Part shown: positions 1-4,938 of the stretch, piece after piece
How positions within the stretch are numbered: the first letter of the stretch is position 1
Layout of the letters: every line of letters begins with the position of its first letter
Assembly (NCBI GenBank): GCA_947625995.1
Contig: CANQQN010000119.1
Coordinates: forward strand, 1-5,903
DNA length: 5,903 nucleotides
Direction of reading: 5' to 3'
From: an uncultured Lachnospiraceae bacterium
GTDB taxonomy: Bacteria > Bacillota > Clostridia > Lachnospirales > Lachnospiraceae
The notes under the pieces: model-generated
Seen by the model: the letters and a program-made list of their open reading frames with translations, nothing else
Told to the model about the DNA's origin: nothing
Database searches by the model: none
Program-made: the position numbers and the translations under genes

Positions 1-135
1 TGGGGCAAGTATGTAGGCCTTGACGGCGCTTACATCACCATGAAGGGATTTGGCGCCAGCGCGCCCTACAGCGTGCTGTTCAAGAAGTTCGGCTTTACCG
101 TGGATAATGTGGTGAAGACGGTGAAGGGGCTGTGA
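1..135 (+). CDS. tkt: Transketolase, C-terminal fragment (5' end outside window)
   Basis: The first 44 codons in frame 1, ending in TGA at 133-135, encode the tail of a transketolase. Transketolase is the cytosolic thiamine-diphosphate enzyme of the non-oxidative pentose phosphate pathway that moves two-carbon units between sugar phosphates. The visible part belongs to the C-terminal domain: it reads WGKYVGLDGAYITMKGFGAS, then APYSVLFKKFGFT, then DNVVKTVKGL. The FGASAP...LFKKFGFT pattern is the usual transketolase ending. The catalytic thiamine-diphosphate domains are upstream and cannot be judged. A 1-deoxyxylulose-5-phosphate synthase or a split transketolase C-subunit is less likely. A split C-subunit cannot be excluded, because only the tail is seen. 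The next gene on this strand is 318 bases away behind a terminator, so this is the last gene of its transcript. Confidence 0.87.
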   Translation, partial: WGKYVGLDGAYITMKGFGASAPYSVLFKKFGFTVDNVVKTVKGL

Positions 136-249
136 GAAGAAAGTCGCGGCAGATGATATGCCTTGTATGAGTGAAAACCTATACATTGGGTCTGCTGTTT
201 GAGCGGAAATTTACAGAGTGCATGATCTGACAATATAACAGTTAAAAAT

Positions 250-293
250 ACACCCCTGTCTGGCGAAAGGAGTTTCGCGGATGGGGGTGTTTT
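250..293 (+). terminator. Rho-independent terminator after transketolase
   Basis: ACACCCC (250-256) pairs with GGGGTGT (284-290), and GCGAAA (263-268) pairs with TTTCGC (273-278) around a four-base GGAG loop. A short mismatched section lies between the two helices. The T-run after the stem is short (TTTT at 290-293, then GC) and an A-rich run precedes the stem. It lies 115 bases after the transketolase stop, so the transcript has a long untranslated tail. Confidence 0.8.
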
Positions 294-316
294 GCAAAAT
301 AACAACATAAAATATA

Positions 317-345
317 TTGACAATTTATAATATGTATTTTAATAT
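317..345 (+). promoter_or_regulatory. Sigma-A-type promoter of the rhuM-like gene
   Basis: TTGACA at 317-322 is followed after exactly 17 bases by TAATAT at 340-345, inside a run of nearly pure A/T (303-360). Transcription would start near 352, leaving a leader of about 100 bases before the ATG at 454. A second TATAAT at 351-356 has no matching -35 box. The remainder of the gap 136-453 holds only the terminator at 250-293 and a small GTGC-AAA-GCAC hairpin at 419-429; no gene is seen there. Confidence 0.65.
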
Positions 346-417
346 ATAAATATAATATAAAGCGTAATATCACTGAAAAGAATTTGTCTTGGGATCAGTA
401 AAAAGTGCTGTAAGAGA

Positions 418-433
418 AGTGCAAAGCACAAAA
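418..433 (+). repeat. Left copy of 16-bp near-identical direct repeat flanking rhuM
   Basis: AGTGCAAAGCACAAAA lies 20 bases before the rhuM start codon. It matches the copy at 1331-1346 in 15 of 16 positions (G426 here, A1339 there). This copy also forms a small GTGC-AAA-GCAC hairpin (419-429). The difference breaks that hairpin in the right copy. Confidence 0.6.
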
Positions 434-453
434 AAACAGAGAGGTAAACGATA

Positions 454-1329
454 ATGACCGGAGGAAAAAGTCTCACTCCTTATGAAATGCGGGAAATTTT
501 GTTTTATAAAACGGATAATGGAGATGTTCGTATTGAGATTCTTTTGTATCAGGAAAACCTGTGGCTTTCGCAATCAAAAATAGCGGATCTGTTTGAGGTA
601 CAAAAGGCTGCCGTTTCAAAGCATCTCAAAAATATCTTTGATTCTGGAGAGTTATCCCAAGAATCAGTTGTTTCCAAAATGGAAACAACTGCGGCAGATG
701 GTAAAAGATACAATATAAACTACTATAGTCTGGATGCTATTATTGCTGTCGGTTACCGCATAAATTCAAAAAAAGCGACGCTTTTCCGTATTTGGGCAAA
801 CCGTGTGTTAAAGGATTTCATCATAAAGGGCTACGTAATGGATGACGTACGCTTGCGGGAACCGGAATACTTTTTTGCAACGGTACAAAACAAACTTCAT
901 TATGCGGTTACCCACCAGACAGCGGCGGAGATTGTCCGTGAGAGGGCTGACAGCACTAAGCCGAATATGGGGTTGACCACGTGGAAAAACGCTCCGCAAG
1001 GGCGTATCCGCAGGTCGGATGTTTCGATTGCGAAAAATTATTTAAGTGAAACAGAAATAGCAGATTTAAATGAAATCGTGACAATGTATTTGGATTATGC
1101 GGAAAGACAGGCCCGAAGAGGAAATGTTATGTATATGAAAGACTGGGTTAGTCGTTTGGATGCGTTTCTCCAATTTAATGAAGAAGATGTTTTGCACGAT
1201 AAAGGTAAAGTTACTGCAGAGATCGCCAAAGCATTTGCGGAAAATGAGTATGAAAAATTCCGCGTTTTACAAGATAAGGCATATCAAAGTGATTTTGATC
1301 GCCTTATGGAAGATATTACAGCAGTATAA
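454..1329 (+). CDS. rhuM: RhuM-family protein with apparent internal deletion
   Basis: This 291-residue protein belongs to the virulence RhuM family (PF13310), first named from Salmonella pathogenicity island 3 and common in accessory regions. Its molecular function is not established. Residues 25-130 hold the family N-terminal region with a winged-helix-like segment (LWLSQSKIADLF, AAVSKHLKNIF), then TAADGKRYNINYYSLDAIIAVGYR and ATLFRIWANRVLKDFIIKGY. Residues 140-275 hold FFATVQNKLHYAVTHQTAAE, KPNMGLTTWKNAP, DVSIAKNYLSETE and MKDWVSRLDAFLQFNEED. From memory of the family, about 45-50 residues containing the conserved IREIRASE/FYQK motif should lie between DDVRL (residue 134) and FFATVQ. Here they are replaced by REPEY, and full-length members are about 330-345 residues. 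The reading frame is intact. The ATG at 454 is preceded by AGAGAGG at 438-444, nine bases away; the next ATG (487) has no ribosome site. The gene is A/T-rich compared with its neighbours, which suggests transfer. It may be a reduced or inactive member. Confidence 0.88.
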   Translation: MTGGKSLTPYEMREILFYKTDNGDVRIEILLYQENLWLSQSKIADLFEVQKAAVSKHLKNIFDSGELSQESVVSKMETTAADGKRYNINYYSLDAIIAVGYRINSKKATLFRIWANRVLKDFIIKGYVMDDVRLREPEYFFATVQNKLHYAVTHQTAAEIVRERADSTKPNMGLTTWKNAPQGRIRRSDVSIAKNYLSETEIADLNEIVTMYLDYAERQARRGNVMYMKDWVSRLDAFLQFNEEDVLHDKGKVTAEIAKAFAENEYEKFRVLQDKAYQSDFDRLMEDITAV

Positions 1330-1330
1330 C

Positions 1331-1346
1331 AGTGCAAAACACAAAA
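1331..1346 (+). repeat. Right copy of 16-bp near-identical direct repeat flanking rhuM
   Basis: AGTGCAAAACACAAAA begins two bases after the rhuM stop codon and matches 418-433 with one mismatch. No good GC-rich terminator is present in the 57-base convergent gap 1330-1386. The A/T tract at 1343-1355 lacks a stable stem. Confidence 0.6.
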
Positions 1347-1386
1347 TTTTTAAAATGAGTTCGTATTTTGGATGGAAGATAATAGA

Positions 1387-1941
1387 TCAAACCGGTGCCA
1401 GCGTTGCTGCTGCCGCCGTGATCCCGTCACAGATAATATCCGCCAGATGCATCACTGTGTGCAGCCGTGTGGTCTGAAGCTGGATCTGGGCGTAGGGAGA
1501 GACGGTGCTCACCACGCCGGTAATGGAGATATCCCCAACAGCGCGTAGGTTTTTGTCTACGCCGATGCCGGGCCGGATAGAGCCGGGGGTTACTGTGATA
1601 CATTCAAGGTCTGATTCATGTCCTAAAGAGGCATCCACTGCCACCACAGGCAGCAGTGGATGTTCTTTTTTTATCTCAGCCAGTACGGTTTCCAAATTCA
1701 GAGCGTGGACCGGATGCTGTAATGTTCCGTAAACGTGTATATTTGCAATATTTTGCTTAGACAGCTTGTAGCCGATGAGTGGCCCAAGACTGTCGCCTGT
1801 CACACGGTCCGTTCCGATACACAGAAGCACCAGAGCGTTGGGGGCAGGCTTTTGTTTTTTAAGATAGGAAGAAAGTGCGGTGCTCATTTTCAGTGCCGCT
1901 TTTGGTGTACGGCTGTTAAAGTAATGGGTGCGGCAATTCAT
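1387..1941 (-). CDS. yyaC: YyaC-family sporulation protein (DUF1256, putative spore protease fold)
   Basis: This 184-residue protein matches the spore YyaC family (PF06866), which resembles hydrogenase maturation endopeptidases in fold. In Bacillus it is produced in the forespore; its substrate is unknown to me. The family signature CIGTDRVTGDSLGPLIG is at residues 41-57, followed by HVYGTLQHPVHALNLE (69-84), PVVAVDASLG (98-107), TPGSIRPGIGVDK (118-130), VGDISITGVV (135-144) and a C-terminal RLHTVMHLADII helix. The length is close to the roughly 200 residues usual in the family. I chose the ATG at 1941-1939 because GAAAGGAG (complement of 1953-1960) lies 11 bases before it. The open frame continues to 2016, but that extension has no homology and would begin at the edge of the proposed promoter. 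The gene is on the opposite strand to all others here, convergent with rhuM and divergent from the LysM gene. Confidence 0.92.
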   Translation of the reverse strand: MNCRTHYFNSRTPKAALKMSTALSSYLKKQKPAPNALVLLCIGTDRVTGDSLGPLIGYKLSKQNIANIHVYGTLQHPVHALNLETVLAEIKKEHPLLPVVAVDASLGHESDLECITVTPGSIRPGIGVDKNLRAVGDISITGVVSTVSPYAQIQLQTTRLHTVMHLADIICDGITAAAATLAPV

Positions 1942-1952
1942 CTTTCGGCCAG

Positions 1953-1960
1953 CTCCTTTC
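1953..1960 (-). promoter_or_regulatory. Ribosome binding site deciding the yyaC start
   Basis: On the complement this reads GAAAGGAG, a strong Shine-Dalgarno, 11 bases before the ATG that encodes MNCRTHYF. None of the upstream in-frame start codons up to 2016 has a comparable site. Confidence 0.7.
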
Positions 1961-2005
1961 CAAAAACAGGTCCCTTGTATAATAAGAAAAGGTACCTTCA
2001 TTTGG

Positions 2006-2035
2006 ATTATATCCAATTTGAAATGGGTTTATGCA
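2006..2035 (-). promoter_or_regulatory. Candidate forespore-type promoter of yyaC
   Basis: On the complement, TGCATA (2035-2030) is followed after 15 bases by GGATATAAT (2014-2006). TGCATA is typical of the -35 box read by the forespore sigma factors F and G and is far from the TTGACA read by sigma A. The -10 contains TATAAT with an upstream GG, as in sigma-F promoters. Transcription would start near 1998, giving a leader of about 57 bases. This agrees with the family's forespore expression in Bacillus and with the downstream start codon choice. The exact sigma factor is uncertain. Confidence 0.5.
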
Positions 2036-2234
2036 GAGTAGACAAAATGAATCAAAAGAAGATGTCTTCTGCATGACGTTTTTTGCATGGCTGAAAAGTT
2101 CGGAGAGAGTTCCTGCCGAATACAAAGTGTTTTCTGTCGGAAATTTCTGAAAACTTCTCGCCAGCAATTGGCAAAACCCGCGGATCATTTGTGATAGGAT
2201 AATCTTCACAATATATTAGGCGAGGTGACTGTCC
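2036..2234. other. Divergent intergenic region, no gene seen
   Basis: This stretch lies between the yyaC promoter and the LysM gene and must carry the promoter of the latter. The best candidate is TTGGCA at 2168-2173 with a poor -10 (GATAAT at 2198-2203 is too far at 24 bases; TGATAG at 2192-2197 is better spaced but weak). A perfect small palindrome, AGAAGA-TG-TCTTCT, lies at 2057-2070, a possible operator but unproven. The Shine-Dalgarno GAGGTG is at 2222-2227. Confidence 0.35.
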
Positions 2235-3455
2235 ATGATTGAAGTGATTTACAGTGGAGAGACAAGAAAACCAAAAACGCAGGCGGAAGAAACACTTGCG
2301 GCTTTAAAGAACATTCGACAAATCGGCAACATAGTCGGAAACACAAAGATATATGTAGAAGATTGTGTCATGAATTTTCTGAACCGGCAGATGCAGAAAA
2401 GTGATCCGGGAATCGTGGCTTTACTTGGAAAAGAATCAAAAATGGATGGTTCCACCTACCTGTTTGTAAACGGCGCATTGTTGCCGGAAGGTATTTTTGT
2501 GAAAGGAGAATCTCTGGAGTTTGCGCCGCAGGCATTCCCCAGATTGTATGAAGATGCAGAAAGCTATTTTCCGGAGGCCGCGCTTCTGGGCTGGTATCTG
2601 CCGGCATACGATATGATCGGAAAATACGGCGCCACGCTGGGACAGAACTGCCGCCTCTTTCTGCTGGAGGATCCGACGGAATCGGAGGAGATTTTTTACC
2701 TCTGGGAGCAGAGCCGCCTGATAAAACAAAGCGGATATTATATTTATTATCAGCGCAATGAAGAAATGAAGAATTATATGCAGAACTGCAAAGAAAAAAC
2801 AGAGGAGGATAAGATTGTCCGAAAAACGTGGACGGTTGAGAATAGGACAAAAGACAGGCCAAAAGAAAAAAATTTGGAAAAAGAAGAGGATTTTGTAGAT
2901 GATTATGTAGAGAACGAGATCGCGGATTCTTTTTTAAAAATGCCGTCCTCAAAACTGACCACATTTTTGTATGGCGCGAGCACTGTGCTGGCTATCGTCG
3001 TGCTGGTGATCGGTATTACGCTGATCAACAATTATGAAAAAATGTATGAGATGCAGGAGGCCATCGAAGCCATTGCTACTTCCTTGTCCGGTGATGGCGA
3101 CAAACAGGAGGCCGGACAGACCACAGACGGACAGCAGCCCAAAGGAGAGCAAGGGCAGGAAAGCGCAGGCACCGGTGATACACCCATCAATACAGATACT
3201 CCAAAACCGGCTGCTACCGAAAATGCAGGTCAAAGTGAGAATGCGGCCCCGCAGTCTGCGGGAAGGCCTGCCGATACGGTGCCTGCAGAAGGTTCTGCTA
3301 CGGCACAGATGTACACCATTCAGCAGGGGGACACTCTGGCCGGGATCTGCCGGAAAATATACCAGAATACAGACAAGATAGACGAGATATTACAACTCAA
3401 TCAAGGGTTAGATGCAAATGAATTGATAGTTGGTGAAAAAATAATACTCCCATAA
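2235..3455 (+). CDS. Single-span membrane protein: degenerate MPN-like domain plus LysM
   Basis: This 406-residue protein has no N-terminal signal peptide. Residues 30-185 form a folded cytoplasmic domain whose pattern recalls JAB1/MPN proteins: KIYVEDCVMNFLNRQ, VALLGKES, YLFVNGALLPEG, ALLGWYLPAYDM and LFLLEDPTES. The GWYLPAY segment sits where active JAMM proteases have GWYHSHP, so the metal-binding histidines appear to be missing. Residues 186-240 are highly charged. A membrane span covers about 243-265 (FLYGASTVLAIVVLVIGITL), followed by a short acidic helix and a Thr/Pro/Gln/Gly-rich linker (285-357). The C-terminus (359-405) is a LysM domain: MYTIQQGDTLAGICRKIYQN, then ILQLNQGLDANELIVGEKI. 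LysM binds N-acetylglucosamine in peptidoglycan, so this end should be outside. The ATG at 2235 has GAGGTG (2222-2227) seven bases upstream. A strong terminator follows at 3501-3540. The LysM assignment is firm, the MPN reading tentative. Confidence 0.88.
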   Translation: MIEVIYSGETRKPKTQAEETLAALKNIRQIGNIVGNTKIYVEDCVMNFLNRQMQKSDPGIVALLGKESKMDGSTYLFVNGALLPEGIFVKGESLEFAPQAFPRLYEDAESYFPEAALLGWYLPAYDMIGKYGATLGQNCRLFLLEDPTESEEIFYLWEQSRLIKQSGYYIYYQRNEEMKNYMQNCKEKTEEDKIVRKTWTVENRTKDRPKEKNLEKEEDFVDDYVENEIADSFLKMPSSKLTTFLYGASTVLAIVVLVIGITLINNYEKMYEMQEAIEAIATSLSGDGDKQEAGQTTDGQQPKGEQGQESAGTGDTPINTDTPKPAATENAGQSENAAPQSAGRPADTVPAEGSATAQMYTIQQGDTLAGICRKIYQNTDKIDEILQLNQGLDANELIVGEKIILP

Positions 3456-3464
3456 GAAAAAATG

Positions 3465-3473
3465 TGGTATAAT
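3465..3473 (+). promoter_or_regulatory. Extended -10 promoter just after the LysM gene
   Basis: TGGTATAAT is a perfect extended -10 (TG, one base, TATAAT at 3468-3473). The -35 region 17 bases upstream (TACTCC) is poor, as tolerated at extended -10 promoters. It lies 10 bases past the LysM stop codon. The predicted start, near 3479-3481, coincides with the first base of the 10-base arm that closes the downstream structure. Confidence 0.5.
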
Positions 3474-3492
3474 GAACGCATAAGCGGCGAAC

Positions 3493-3546
3493 CATGCCGA
3501 AAAAAGGGTATGGCTGCTGGCAGCCGGATACCCTTTTTCTGGCATG
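3493..3546 (+). terminator. Long terminator hairpin between LysM and DUF5711 genes
   Basis: The core is AAAAAGGGTAT (3501-3511) pairing with ATACCCTTTTT (3528-3538), capped by GGCTG/CAGCC (3512-3516 with 3521-3525) around a four-base loop. This is a classic terminator with a T-tract at 3534-3538 and a matching A-tract, so it may work in both directions. The pairing continues outward with CATGCC (3493-3498) and GGCATG (3541-3546), so 19 bases on each side pair with only one mismatch and one G-T wobble. It would end the LysM transcript. It also lies about 20-60 bases inside any transcript from the 3465 promoter, where it would act as an attenuator. Confidence 0.8.
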
Positions 3547-3550
3547 AGTG

Positions 3551-3594
3551 AGTGCAACGAACACCGAAAATCCAAAGGATTTGAGGTGCCGCTT
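3551..3594 (+). repeat. 44-bp exact direct repeat, copy 1
   Basis: It is identical over 44 bases to 3687-3730, with a start-to-start distance of 136 bases. It begins AGTGCAACGAACACC and ends GAGGTGCCGCTT. Inside, CACC (3562-3565) pairs with GGTG (3585-3588) and AAATCC (3568-3573) with GGATTT (3577-3582), around an AAA loop. The two helices are separated by opposed GA steps (3566-3567 and 3583-3584) that could form tandem sheared G-A pairs in RNA. The period is not a multiple of three, so the repeat does not encode a repeated peptide in one frame. Confidence 0.9.
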
Positions 3595-3615
3595 ATGGGT
3601 GTTCCCAAGTAACGA

Positions 3616-3664
3616 GCGAACAGTCTGCAAAGCAGACGGGCAAGCGCTGGAAGCGCGGGTTCGC
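3616..3664 (+). other. Three-way-junction candidate between the 44-bp repeats
   Basis: GCGAAC (3616-3621) pairs with GTTCGC (3659-3664). Enclosed are GTCTGC-AAA-GCAGAC (3623-3637) and GCGC-TGGAA-GCGC (3644-3656). The compact nesting of three perfect helices in 49 bases suggests a real RNA or DNA structure. Confidence 0.5.
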
Positions 3665-3686
3665 GAGTGAAGTGGAAAAGCCAACA

Positions 3687-3730
3687 AGTGCAACGAACAC
3701 CGAAAATCCAAAGGATTTGAGGTGCCGCTT
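3687..3730 (+). repeat. 44-bp exact direct repeat, copy 2
   Basis: Identical to 3551-3594. It ends 12 bases before the Shine-Dalgarno of the DUF5711 gene. Its last seven bases (GCCGCTT) can compete with those of copy 1 for the arm at 3482-3488. Confidence 0.9.
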
Positions 3731-3742
3731 TTGAGTAGATAC

Positions 3743-3750
3743 AAAGGAGG
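3743..3750 (+). promoter_or_regulatory. Strong ribosome binding site with ambiguous start spacing
   Basis: AAAGGAGG is a near-perfect Shine-Dalgarno. The following bases read AAA ATG GTG AGC. The ATG is unusually close (three bases), while the adjacent in-frame GTG has ordinary spacing (six bases). Either may be used; the protein differs by one residue. Confidence 0.7.
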
Positions 3751-3753
3751 AAA

Positions 3754-4926
3754 ATGGTGAGCGAGAAAAGATCGGACAACCCCAATCAAAGTAATTATCA
3801 GCGGAAGATAGCGGCTCACAGACGTAGGATGCTGGCTAGGATCTTATATCTTGTGGTGGCAGTCGTATTGATTGCGGTCTTGTATGGAGCCATAAAATAT
3901 GTGATCACCTATTCTTCCTATAAAGTGATCGCAACCGATGACCGGACCGCCGGTACCAGCGTACATTATGCGCAGCTTTACGGAAAAGTGCTCAGATATT
4001 CCAAAGACGGAGCCACCTTCTATCAGGATCAGAAAAAGGCGATCTGGAATGAAACCTATGAAATGCAGAATCCCATCATCGATGTCTGCGGTAGATTTGC
4101 GGTGATCGTGGAGCAAAGTGGCAGGCAGGTATATATTTTCGGGCTTGAGGGGAAAAAGACAAGCTTCGAGGTCACCATGCCTATCAAGAAGGTTCAGATT
4201 TCCGAGAAGGGAACACTGGTACTTTTGCTGGAAAAAGATGGCGAGCATTATCTGCAGTATTATGATACGGAAGGAAATCTGATCGCCGAAGGAAAATCCA
4301 TATTTCAAAAAAGCGGATATCCCCTTGATATATCCCTTTCCGACGATGGGTTAAAGCTGGCGGTCAGCTATCTGTTGGTCGAAAACGGCGTTACCAAAAG
4401 CAATGTGACATTTTACAGCTTCTCCAGCATTGGCGCCGCGGAGATCGACAATATTGTCAGCAGTCAGACCTATGAAAATATGGTGGTGCCCACAGTATAT
4501 TATGCGGATTCCAAGACGGCCTTTGCCTTTGGCGACAGCCAACTGACGATTTTTGACGGCACACAGAGACCGGAGGTCAGCGCCGAGATCAAAACCGAGG
4601 AAGAGATTCGGAGCATTTTTTATGATGAATCCTATGCGGGCATGGTATTTGAGTCCGGAGACGGGATGCGGATGGATGTTTACAATAAGTCTGGCAAGAA
4701 GGTGCTTTCCCGGGAGTTTGATTTTGATTATCAGACTATTAAGATTTACGGTGACCGTATTATCATGTACAATGACAAGGAATGGTGTATTTACGGCATC
4801 AACGGAAGGTTGAAACTGGCACCCTGCCCGCTGACAGGGGTGGTGTCCGATATTATCGCGCTATCGCCAAACCGGTTTATGCTGGTGAAGGCAAACAAAA
4901 CAGAAACCGTAAAACTAAAGCTATAG
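3754..4926 (+). CDS. DUF5711-family single-span membrane protein
   Basis: This 390-residue protein resembles the DUF5711 family, whose function is unknown. Residues 1-28 are polar and basic (QRKIAAHRRRMLAR), then one membrane span covers about 29-51 (ILYLVVAVVLIAVLYGAIKY). By the positive-inside rule, the remaining roughly 335 residues lie outside the membrane. That part is built of repeated short beta-strand pairs with turns of the kind seen in beta-propellers (VYIFGLEGKK, LQYYDTEGN, LSDDGLKLAVSYLL, LTIFDGTQR, MDVYNKSGKK, WCIYGINGR). No catalytic motif is visible. AAAGGAGG (3743-3750) lies only three bases before the ATG at 3754 but six before the GTG at 3757, so the true start may be the second codon. 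The stop at 4924-4926 is 12 bases before the CvpA gene, so the two are cotranscribed. Upstream is the structured region 3465-3733. Confidence 0.85.
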   Translation: MVSEKRSDNPNQSNYQRKIAAHRRRMLARILYLVVAVVLIAVLYGAIKYVITYSSYKVIATDDRTAGTSVHYAQLYGKVLRYSKDGATFYQDQKKAIWNETYEMQNPIIDVCGRFAVIVEQSGRQVYIFGLEGKKTSFEVTMPIKKVQISEKGTLVLLLEKDGEHYLQYYDTEGNLIAEGKSIFQKSGYPLDISLSDDGLKLAVSYLLVENGVTKSNVTFYSFSSIGAAEIDNIVSSQTYENMVVPTVYYADSKTAFAFGDSQLTIFDGTQRPEVSAEIKTEEEIRSIFYDESYAGMVFESGDGMRMDVYNKSGKKVLSREFDFDYQTIKIYGDRIIMYNDKEWCIYGINGRLKLAPCPLTGVVSDIIALSPNRFMLVKANKTETVKLKL

Positions 4927-4938
4927 GATGGGAAAAAG

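Larger units (their letters stand above)
3479..3733 (+). ncRNA. Candidate structured leader RNA or small RNA, unassigned family
   Basis: CATAAGCGGC (3479-3488) is perfectly complementary over 10 bases to GCCGCTTATG (3588-3597). It also pairs, with one mismatch, with GCCGCTTTTG (3724-3733). Between these arms lie the terminator hairpin (3493-3546), a hairpin in the first 44-bp repeat (3562-3588), a three-way junction candidate (3616-3664) and a repeat-borne hairpin (3698-3724). The junction is closed by GCGAAC/GTTCGC and contains GTCTGC-AAA-GCAGAC and GCGC-TGGAA-GCGC. Nearly all bases can be placed in helices, and no convincing reading frame exists. The element begins at the predicted start site and ends ten bases before the Shine-Dalgarno of the DUF5711 gene. 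I do not recognise an Rfam family. Alternatives are an intergenic dispersed repeat or a non-autonomous mobile element with short inverted ends. Confidence 0.4.

Noticed and set aside
66..323. Complement-strand open frame of 85 codons over the tkt tail and terminator
   Set aside because: It runs through the terminator hairpin and the coding tail of tkt and has no motif.
1942..2016. N-terminal extension of YyaC to 209 residues
   Set aside because: The extension lacks a ribosome site and resemblance to the family, and its start would lie at the edge of the proposed promoter; the ATG at 1941 has a strong Shine-Dalgarno.
1735..2076. Forward open frame of 113 codons over the yyaC 5' end
   Set aside because: Antisense to the well-supported yyaC gene, with no family resemblance.
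1916..2209. Complement-strand open frame of 97 codons upstream of yyaC
   Set aside because: It overlaps the yyaC start region and its promoter, has no clear ribosome site and shows no recognisable motif.
3551..3730. CRISPR array suggested by identical 44-base repeats
   Set aside because: Only two copies, a 92-base structured interval instead of a spacer of ordinary size, and no cas gene.
3479..3733. Mobile element with terminal inverted repeats
   Set aside because: The 10-base complementary ends would fit a small non-autonomous element, but no target-site duplication is visible at either possible right end, so RNA pairing is an equally good explanation.
3397..3819. Complement-strand open frames of 140 and 125 codons across the intergenic region
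   Set aside because: They overlap the LysM and DUF5711 gene ends, run through the hairpins and repeats, and the same repeat is read in different frames by its two copies. They look like by-products of the GC-rich repeats.
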